DNA of 55,736 bases from Alphaproteobacteria bacterium (GTDB taxonomy: Bacteria; Pseudomonadota; Alphaproteobacteria; DSM-16000; Inquilinaceae): NCBI GenBank assembly GCA_009909005.1, contig JAAAOG010000201.1:1-55736 (forward strand), written 5' to 3'. Shown here one piece after another: positions 16,541 through 23,382 of this stretch; position 1 is the stretch's first letter, and each line of letters begins with the position of its first letter. A model generated the notes under the pieces. It ran no database searches and was not told the origin of the DNA. It was given only the letters and a program-made list of their open reading frames with translations. The translations under genes were made by a program, and so were the position numbers.

Positions 16541-17836
16541 TTACCCGCCCGAGCTGCGCAAGGCCTGGTCGATGTCGGCGATGATGTCGGCGACGTCCTC
16601 CAGGCCGATCGACAGGCGCACCACGTCCGGGCCGGCGCCGGCCGCCACGCGGGCGGCGTCGTCGAGCTGGCGGTGGGTGGTCGAGGCCGGGTGGATGATC
16701 AGCGAGCGGGCATCGCCGATATTGGCGAGGTGGCTCAGCAGCTCGACGCCCTCCACCACCTTGACGCCGGCCTCGAAGCCGCCCTTGACGCCGAAGGTGA
16801 ACACCGCCCCGGCGCCGTTCGGCAGGTACTTCTTCGCCAAGGCGTTGTGGGGCGAGCTCGGCAGGCCGGCATATTCCACCCAGTCGACATTGGGGTGGCC
16901 GGTGAGGAACTCCGCCACCTTCTCGGCATTGCGGCAGTGCTTTTCCATGCGCAGGCCGAGCGTCTCCAGCCCGAGCAGCGTCAGGAAGGCGTTCATCGGC
17001 TGCTGGTTGACGCCGAGGTCGCGCAGGCCGACGGCATGGCCGTGGAAGGTATAGGCGAGCTCGCCGAAGGTCTCGTGGAAGGCCAAGCCGTGATAGCCGG
17101 GGTCGGGCGCCGTCAGGCCGGGGAACTTGTCGCTGCCGGCCCAGTTGAAACGGCCGGAATCGACGACCACGCCGCCGATCGAGGTGCCGTTGCCGCTGAG
17201 GAACTTGGTGGTCGAGTGCACGATGATGTCGGCGCCGTGATCCAGCGGCCGGCAGAGATAGGGCGTCGCCATGGTGTTGTCGACGATCAGCGGCACCCCG
17301 GCCGCGTGGGCAATGCCGGCGATCGCTTCCATGTCCATGACGATGCCGCCGGGATTGGCCAGGCTCTCGATGAACACCGCCCGCGTCTCGGGGGTGATGG
17401 CGCGGCGGAAAGCCTCGGGGTCGGTCGCCTCGACGAACACCGGCTTCCAGCCGAAGGCGCGCGGGAAGCTGTTGCCGAGCTGGTTGACGGTGCCGCCATA
17501 GAGCTTGTTGGCGAGGACGATTTCCGCCCCCGGCTTCATGATCGGGAACAGCGCCAGCAGCTGCGCGGCATGGCCGGAGGAGGTCGCGGTGGCGCCGATA
17601 CCGCCCTCCAGGCTGGCCATGCGCTCCTCCAGCACCGAGATGGTCGGGTTGGTCAGGCGCGAATAGATGAAGCCGAGCTTTTCCAGGTTGAACAGCGCGG
17701 CGGCGTGGTCGACATCCTCGAAGACATAGGACGTCGTCTGGTAGATCGGCGTCTGCCGCGCCCCGGTGACGGGATCGGGCTTGGCGCCGGCATGGATGGC
17801 GCGGGTGGCAAAGCCCGGCCCCTTTGTCTCGGTCAT
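16541..17836 (-). CDS. metY: O-acetylhomoserine aminocarboxypropyltransferase / sulfhydrylase
   Basis: A PLP enzyme of the Cys/Met metabolism family, making homocysteine (or methionine) from O-acetylhomoserine and sulfide or a thiol. The ATG at 17836 is preceded by GAGGAGGG and gives 431 residues, the usual MetY length. Visible landmarks are YSRLTNPT near the N-terminus, the SSGHAAQ phosphate-binding turn, D in LIVDNTMATPY, and the PLP lysine in HSTTKFLSGNG. NIGDARSLIIHPASTTH near the C-terminus is typical of MetY. It overlaps the TGA of the upstream CoA-binding gene (ATGA), so the two are co-translated; the same pairing is common in alphaproteobacteria. Confidence 0.92.
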   Translation of the reverse strand: MTETKGPGFATRAIHAGAKPDPVTGARQTPIYQTTSYVFEDVDHAAALFNLEKLGFIYSRLTNPTISVLEERMASLEGGIGATATSSGHAAQLLALFPIMKPGAEIVLANKLYGGTVNQLGNSFPRAFGWKPVFVEATDPEAFRRAITPETRAVFIESLANPGGIVMDMEAIAGIAHAAGVPLIVDNTMATPYLCRPLDHGADIIVHSTTKFLSGNGTSIGGVVVDSGRFNWAGSDKFPGLTAPDPGYHGLAFHETFGELAYTFHGHAVGLRDLGVNQQPMNAFLTLLGLETLGLRMEKHCRNAEKVAEFLTGHPNVDWVEYAGLPSSPHNALAKKYLPNGAGAVFTFGVKGGFEAGVKVVEGVELLSHLANIGDARSLIIHPASTTHRQLDDAARVAAGAGPDVVRLSIGLEDVADIIADIDQALRSSGG

Positions 17837-18348
17837 TGTGGGACCCTCCTCTTTTTGCTTGAGATGACGCCGGCATTGAAGCCGGCCCAGCCGAGTTCGC
17901 CGTTGAGCCGCGCCCATTCCACCTTGGGGCAGCGGTCCATCACCACCCGCACCCCTTTGGCCTCGGCGCGGGCGGCGGCGGCGTCATTGCGGACGGAGAA
18001 CTGCATCCAGATCGCCTTGGGCAGCGGGTCGAGGGCAAGGGCCGCATCGACCACCTCGCCGGCGGCCTCGGAATTGCGGAAGATATCGACCATGTCGACC
18101 GGCTCGGGGATGTCGGCCAGGGCGGCATAGGCGCGCTCCCCCAGCATCTCGCGACCGGCCAGGACCGGGTTGACCGGGATCACCCGATAGCCCTTGCCGG
18201 TCATATAGCTCTGCACGAACCAGCTGGGCCGGATGCGCCTGGCGCTGGCGCCGACCATGGCGATGACCCGGCAGTCGTCGAGAATGCCCTGCAGATAGGC
18301 GTCGCTGTAGTGCCCGTGATCCATGGGAGCGCTCGCGGCTCTCGTCAT
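17833..18348 (-). CDS. CoA-binding domain protein (YccU-like)
   Basis: The protein of about 171 residues has a single Rossmann-type CoA-binding domain: VIAMVGASARRIRPSW near the N-terminus, GYRVIPVNP in the second strand, and VDMVDIFRNSE and DRCPKVEW later. Stand-alone members (COG1832) bind nucleotide or CoA and have no firmly assigned reaction. The ATG at 18348 is used; ATG 18324 (163 residues) is equally plausible. Its stop overlaps the metY start, so it may serve methionine or sulfur metabolism; that is inference from context. Confidence 0.85.
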   Translation of the reverse strand: MTRAASAPMDHGHYSDAYLQGILDDCRVIAMVGASARRIRPSWFVQSYMTGKGYRVIPVNPVLAGREMLGERAYAALADIPEPVDMVDIFRNSEAAGEVVDAALALDPLPKAIWMQFSVRNDAAAARAEAKGVRVVMDRCPKVEWARLNGELGWAGFNAGVISSKKRRVPQ

Positions 18349-18419
18349 AGCTTGCAATGGCCGCCGACAATGATCCGCCGGCCCGGCAAATTCAACGGCC
18401 TTGCCCATGGGCCGCCGCC

Positions 18420-18863
18420 TCAGGGCCAATACTCGTCGTCGAGCAGCTGGTCGAGCGTGAAGGGGCAGTCCTGCGGAAAGCGGTCGCGATCGATCCCCGT
18501 CTCCCGCAAGGCCAGGATCAGCCCGTCGCCCCAACCATCCAGAAGGACCTCCTCGGCGATCGCCGGGTTTTTCAGGCCGGGATTCCTGTCCAGCAGGCGA
18601 CGCAGGCGCCGGCGCTGTTCCGTGATGGTGGTGATCCAGCTCTTCTCGTTGGCTTCGCTGCGCTCGGTCTGCACCATCAGCTTCAAGAGGTGAGCCACGA
18701 CAAGGCCGAGCCGCGCGGCAAATTGATCGACCTGGGAGCGGCCCATATCGGAAATCTCGTCGGCGAGGTGCGCAAGATCCAAAAGGTCGATACGACCCTG
18801 CTCAAGAAAGCGCGCCTGTTCCTGCGTCCAGGAGTAATAGTCTTCATCATAGGCGACGGACAT
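18420..18863 (-). CDS. DUF29 domain-containing protein
   Basis: The 147-residue protein starts at ATG 18863 behind GGAGGAGCCC. It shows the DUF29 pattern: YDEDYYSWTQEQARFL, then IDLLDLAHLADEISDMGRSQ, a helical middle, and a C-terminal segment with FPQDCPFTLDQLLDDEYWP. DUF29 proteins are helical, very common in alphaproteobacteria and cyanobacteria, often in multiple copies, and have no established role. A truncated copy lies directly upstream at 18847-19005. Confidence 0.85.
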   Translation of the reverse strand: MSVAYDEDYYSWTQEQARFLEQGRIDLLDLAHLADEISDMGRSQVDQFAARLGLVVAHLLKLMVQTERSEANEKSWITTITEQRRRLRRLLDRNPGLKNPAIAEEVLLDGWGDGLILALRETGIDRDRFPQDCPFTLDQLLDDEYWP

Positions 18864-19005
18864 GGGCTCCTCCGTCCGATTTCCCCATGCTCTCGACCTC
18901 GTCGGCGAGATGCGCGAGGTCCAGAAGCTCCAGCCGGCCCTCGCGCAGAAAGCGGGCCTGCTCCTGCGTCCAGCTGTAGAAGTCTTCGTCATAGGCGAGG
19001 GGCAT
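18847..19005 (-). pseudogene. Truncated tandem copy of the DUF29 gene
   Basis: From ATG 19005 (with its own GGAGGAGCGCC leader) this frame encodes 52 residues. The first 42 match the start of the full DUF29 protein closely (YDEDFYSWTQEQARFL, LLDLAHLADE, ESMGKS), and then the reading frame runs through the ribosome-binding site of the full copy and stops. The break falls at a GACGGAGGAGC sequence found in front of both copies, which points to recombination between the two leaders deleting the rest of the first copy. It may still be translated as a short peptide. Confidence 0.75.
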
Positions 19006-19188
19006 GGCGCTCCTCCGTCTTTCCCGTCTCCATTAACATGGGACCGGACGCCGTCAAAGCACCGGTCACGCGGGGGCGAAAGCGGGCAAAATTTGCAGAG
19101 CACGCTAGTCAGGATTGCTGCAGCGGCGGCGACGGATTAGTTTGGCGCTGCCTCGCCCACCCCTCTTGTCCATATCGGTCGCGCCGCC

Positions 19189-19680
19189 ATGCCCCCGGAT
19201 CACAGCCCCGCTGCAGACGACCTCGCGCTCGGCATTGCCGGCCGTGCCCAGCCCTTCGCGCTTGCCGGCAGGGAGACGCTGCTGGTCGGGCGCGGCACCC
19301 AGGCGGATATTCGGTTCCCGCAGGACACCGGCTGCTCGCGCGAGCAGCTGCGCCTCGTGCGTCGCGGCGGCGGCTGGTGGGTCGAGCCGCTGTCCGGCAG
19401 CATCGCCACCCTGGTCAACGGCCGGGCGATCGGCGAGCCGGTGCCGCTGTCGCCGGGCGACCAGCTGGCCGGGGTGATCGTGCCGGACCTGCCCTGGATC
19501 CCCGACCTGATCGCCCAGACGGCGATCAGCGGCTTCTGGACCTATGACGGCATGATGGCGGTGCTGGCCGACGGGATGGGCGACGCGCTGGGCGCGCTGT
19601 CCATGCTGGCCGCACACTTCGTGGCCTTCATGGGCGCGGCGCTGGGCATCCTGGTCTTCCGCGACCGACGGGGCCGGTAG
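19189..19680 (+). CDS. Tail-anchored FHA domain protein
   Basis: The 163-residue protein has a forkhead-associated domain (about 23-100) with the expected GRG at 34-36, Ser-Arg at 50-51 and Asn-Gly at 77-78, which in this fold bind a phosphothreonine peptide. A hydrophobic segment follows at about 136-157, then RDRRGR at the end, so the domain should sit in the cytoplasm held to the membrane by its tail. No kinase gene lies nearby in the window. It converges with the HEPN-DUF499 gene, whose end is 72 bases away; a functional link is not shown. Confidence 0.75.
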   Translation: MPPDHSPAADDLALGIAGRAQPFALAGRETLLVGRGTQADIRFPQDTGCSREQLRLVRRGGGWWVEPLSGSIATLVNGRAIGEPVPLSPGDQLAGVIVPDLPWIPDLIAQTAISGFWTYDGMMAVLADGMGDALGALSMLAAHFVAFMGAALGILVFRDRRGR

Positions 19681-19752
19681 GAAAATTGCCGGCGGGGCGG
19701 GCCGGCCCGGCCGAAGAGGATCGGCGTGACCCCGGATCCGGGCTCTGCGACT

Positions 19753-22700
19753 TCAGGAGGAAAACTGTTTCTGCGTAAAGCCCAGGGCCTGGGCGTTGTC
19801 GCCGACCACGTCGGCCACATCCTTGGAGAAGCCGCCCGGGCATTCGGCCTGGATTTCCAGGACGATCCGGAAGGACGTGCCGTCGTCGCGGTCCAATTCG
19901 GCGATGATGCTTTCGAAGACCTGCGAGACTTTCATCGCGCCGCGTATGGTGTCGAGCTCGACGACGCCGTTGAAGCGGCGGGGCCGGCTTTCGATGGGTT
20001 CACCCGGACCCGGCGGCTCGGATGAGGAATCGGCAGCGGCCGGTCCGGGCCCGGCATCGGCCCCGGCCCCGGTGCCGGGAGATCCCGGGCCGGAACTTGC
20101 CGTGCCGCCGTCCGCGGGGGCCAGCTGGCGGTCGGCGACGCTGCGGACCACGAGAAGCATGCCTTCCCCGAAGCGCACCGGCACCGACCGGGCCGCCTGC
20201 AGGCCCTCATAGCGGCCGTCCGCCTTGCCGGCGGCCAGGGCGAACCTCGCCCCCTGGGCATCGAGATCGGCGACCGCCTCGGAGATCGTCCGGGCCAGCA
20301 CCGTTTCGTCGCGCAGCCGCGCCATATGCAGGAACTTGAAGTACCAGTCGCGCACCAGGTCGACCGGCAGATCGTCCCGGCCGTCCGGCCACAGCTCCAT
20401 CAGCCGGCTGGTGAAGGCCTGCTTGCCGAGCACCGGGGCGACGGCGCCGGCTTCCTTCGCCTTGTCCCAGGCGGCCTCGGCCGGGCTGCGTTGTCCGCTC
20501 GGCCGCATGCCGACCGTGTCGAGGGCCACCTTGCTGGCATCCGCCGATGACTGGATGGGAATCAGCAGGTGGTTCCAGGACTTTCGCACAAGCTCCCTGG
20601 CGACCGTTTCGGCCTGGGCCCGGCGGGTCTCGGCATCATGCTTCTGGCTCTCTTTCAGGTCGAGGCTTCGGTCGTCGACAATGTCCTGCCAGGCCAGCAG
20701 GCGCTTGACGGCGCGGCGGGCATCGTCGCGGCCGCGGGTGTCGCTGGCGAGGAAGATCAGGGCATTGCGGAAATCGCGCTGGCCGCCGGCCCGCCGGTCG
20801 ATGCCGTCCAACGCCTCGATCTCGGCGCTTGAGCCGCCGCCGCCGCCGCCGGCATGGACGAAGCGGGGGCCCAGCAGCACCAGGCGCGCGGAGGGCTCGT
20901 CCGCCACATCGGCGGCCCGGTCCGGCGCGGTGTGGACCCGCGTCCATTCGCCCCTCTGCCGTTCGTCGGCCCTGAGAAAGGCGACGATCCGGTCGTTGGC
21001 CCGGTCGTCGTCGATATCGGCCTGCCGGTTCTCGGCCAGCCGGTTGAGCGTCGGCGTCGGCCCGTACCAGTAGCGCCCGCCGGCGGTGTAGAGATGCGCC
21101 GAGCCCTCGGCCAGCTGGCGCAGCGCGTCGCCGAAAACGGAGATCTGCTCGCCCGGCCTGACGCAGGCCAGCCGCAGTTCCGGTCCGGTCAGGCCGCCGC
21201 GGGCATCGCCGGCCGGGGCCGTGCTGACGAAGACGGCCCGGGCCGCCCGCCGGCAGATCTGGTCGGCGCGATAACGCTGATAGCCCGCTTCCATCCGGGC
21301 CGGCAGCGACAGATCGCCGTCGACCTCGCTTTCGATGATCGACCCCCAGGCGGGGCTGCTCAGCGGCTCCAGCAGCCCGCCGCGCACCGCCGGATCGTTG
21401 ATCCTGAGCGAGCTCGGCAGGATCAGCGGCTCGGTGCTGCCGTCGCGATAGCTGGCAAAGATCGTGCGCGCCAACAGCGCCAGAACCCCGCGGGTGCGCT
21501 GAAAGCGCTCCAGCGCCCCCCATTCCCCGGACAGCTTGTCGAACAGCATGGGATGGACGGGATAGGCTTCCAGCATCCGGTCGGCATAGTCGCGCTCGCC
21601 GGTGCCGGCCGGGAAATCCGCCTTGTGCTGGCGGTAATACTGCCGGAAGGCGTCGATGGTGCGCTTGCGCTCGGTCTCGCCGCGGGCATCCAGCTCCTGG
21701 AACAGCCGGCGGCGTACCACCGAATAGGTCTCCGCCCCCTGGGCCGGCTGCCAGGCCGATTGCGTCCGGCCGAACAGCTTTTCCAGGATGCGCAGAGCCT
21801 CCCGACCGCGTTCGCCGCCCACCTCGATATCGCTTTCCGGCAGCGAGCCGACGATCAGCGCCCGCGGCACCCGCGCCGCCGCCTCGGTCAGGCTCTGCAG
21901 AAAGGACAGATGCGCGTTGAACCGTTCGCCCGACAGCTGGCGGATGAAGGCGACCAGTTCGTCCAGCAGGATCAGCGCCGGCCGGTCGCCGAGGCCGAGG
22001 ACCTTCTGAAACACCTCGCCGCCCGGGCTGGTGCCGGCGGTCTCCGAGGCTTCGACCAGCCCCAGCCCGTCGCGCCCGGCCAGCCGCCAGGCGAGATAGC
22101 CCCACAGCGTGCGCACCGGCCGGCCTTCGGCCACCGCCAAAGGCTGGTCCGGCCCCTTGTCGCTGCCGCTGAAGACGGCGATCGCGATGTCTCCCAGGCG
22201 GGACTGCCCGACCACGTCCTCGATCGGCGCCAGCGCCTCGACGGTGCCGAGATCGCCCAGCCGCGCCATGTGGTAGAGCGACAGCAGGGTGTGGGTCTTG
22301 CCGCCGCCGAAATTGGTCTGCAGGCCGATGGTCGACGGCCCGCCATCGCCGATCAGGCGCCGGGCCGCATTCTCCAGGGTCAGTGCCAGGCCGGCCGTGA
22401 GATAGGTGGTGCTGAAGAATTCCAGCGGGTCGGCATAGGGGTCGACGGCGCCGTCCTGCGGCGTCTCCGCCGCGCGATCGACCGACGCGAGGTTGGCGGC
22501 GAAGGTGTCCTTGTCGAGCCGGCCGGTCAGCACGTCCTCGCGCGGCGGGCAGACGATGCGCCAGGGCTTCAGGCCCGTGACCTCGCCGCCCTCGAAAAAG
22601 CTCTCCTGCCGGGCCGGCGCCGCCGCAGGGACCGCCGTCTCGCCCGCCTTTTGCGCGGAGTCGGGCCTGGGGCCGGAAAGCGTCAGGGTCGGCCGCCGGG

Positions 22701-23205
22701 CCGCAGCCTCCTCGCCCGGGGCGGCCGGGGCGGCCTGTGCGGCCGGCGGAGCTTCGGCCGGCGCCGCCGGTTTCGGCGCCGCGGCGCGGGCCATCTCGGC
22801 GATCAGGGCGTCGAGCAGCTGCCTGGCTTCGGCCACCTCCTCCTTCGCGCCCATGGCCTTCAGCAGCTCGACCCCGCCGGACAGGGCGCGCAGCGTGGTG
22901 TGCTCGTCGAGCGGGCCGGAGGAATGCGCCAGCTTGTTGCGGCCGGTCAGCGCCGCGGAGGCGGCGTCGCGCATCTCCATTTTCAAGATGTTCTCGAAGA
23001 TATCCCGCCAGTTATGGATGATGATGTAGAGGACCGCATAGGCGTCGAGATCGCGCATCGGGGTCAGCGATCGCGGCACCCGCACCTCGTCGCGCCAATC
23101 GGTGCCGAAGCGCTTTTTGAGGGTTTCGTGCAGAAACGTCTTGCCGACCCGGTCGATCAGGCCGAGCAGCCCGTCCATGCGCTCGCGATTGGTCGCCATA
23201 GCCAC
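19753..23205 (-). CDS. HEPN (Swt1-like)-DUF499 ATPase, probable anti-phage component
   Basis: The 1150-residue protein has an N-terminal helical domain (about 1-125) ending in RNKLAH (R89-x4-H94), which fits the HEPN ribonuclease motif and resembles Swt1-type HEPN domains (DAYAVLYIIIHNWRDIF). A low-complexity Ala/Pro linker (about 141-200) leads into the DUF499 region with WRIVCPPREDVLTG, a P-loop NFGGGKTHT (298-306) and a Walker B-like LILLDELVAFIRQL. The C-terminal part has another Gly/Pro-rich linker before a terminal beta-rich domain. It is the last of three co-directional genes with the DUF1156 methyltransferase and the helicase. DUF499 proteins are recurrent in predicted phage-defence loci. 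Whether the HEPN domain cuts RNA here is inference. Confidence 0.85.
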   Translation of the reverse strand: MAMATNRERMDGLLGLIDRVGKTFLHETLKKRFGTDWRDEVRVPRSLTPMRDLDAYAVLYIIIHNWRDIFENILKMEMRDAASAALTGRNKLAHSSGPLDEHTTLRALSGGVELLKAMGAKEEVAEARQLLDALIAEMARAAAPKPAAPAEAPPAAQAAPAAPGEEAAARRPTLTLSGPRPDSAQKAGETAVPAAAPARQESFFEGGEVTGLKPWRIVCPPREDVLTGRLDKDTFAANLASVDRAAETPQDGAVDPYADPLEFFSTTYLTAGLALTLENAARRLIGDGGPSTIGLQTNFGGGKTHTLLSLYHMARLGDLGTVEALAPIEDVVGQSRLGDIAIAVFSGSDKGPDQPLAVAEGRPVRTLWGYLAWRLAGRDGLGLVEASETAGTSPGGEVFQKVLGLGDRPALILLDELVAFIRQLSGERFNAHLSFLQSLTEAAARVPRALIVGSLPESDIEVGGERGREALRILEKLFGRTQSAWQPAQGAETYSVVRRRLFQELDARGETERKRTIDAFRQYYRQHKADFPAGTGERDYADRMLEAYPVHPMLFDKLSGEWGALERFQRTRGVLALLARTIFASYRDGSTEPLILPSSLRINDPAVRGGLLEPLSSPAWGSIIESEVDGDLSLPARMEAGYQRYRADQICRRAARAVFVSTAPAGDARGGLTGPELRLACVRPGEQISVFGDALRQLAEGSAHLYTAGGRYWYGPTPTLNRLAENRQADIDDDRANDRIVAFLRADERQRGEWTRVHTAPDRAADVADEPSARLVLLGPRFVHAGGGGGGSSAEIEALDGIDRRAGGQRDFRNALIFLASDTRGRDDARRAVKRLLAWQDIVDDRSLDLKESQKHDAETRRAQAETVARELVRKSWNHLLIPIQSSADASKVALDTVGMRPSGQRSPAEAAWDKAKEAGAVAPVLGKQAFTSRLMELWPDGRDDLPVDLVRDWYFKFLHMARLRDETVLARTISEAVADLDAQGARFALAAGKADGRYEGLQAARSVPVRFGEGMLLVVRSVADRQLAPADGGTASSGPGSPGTGAGADAGPGPAAADSSSEPPGPGEPIESRPRRFNGVVELDTIRGAMKVSQVFESIIAELDRDDGTSFRIVLEIQAECPGGFSKDVADVVGDNAQALGFTQKQFSS

Positions 23206-23382
23206 GCCCTGACGGAAAAAGGGAAGCCGTATGCCGCTTGTCCTCTTTTAGCAGTCCGGCGCCGCGACCGGAAGAGAGGAGGCGCGCCCGCCCTTCTTCC
23301 CTGCCGGCAGGTCCGGCCCTTGTGCTTTTGCCCACACGCCGTGACGGCGCCTCGCAGGGGTCCGAGGGCGCGCCGAGGACGC

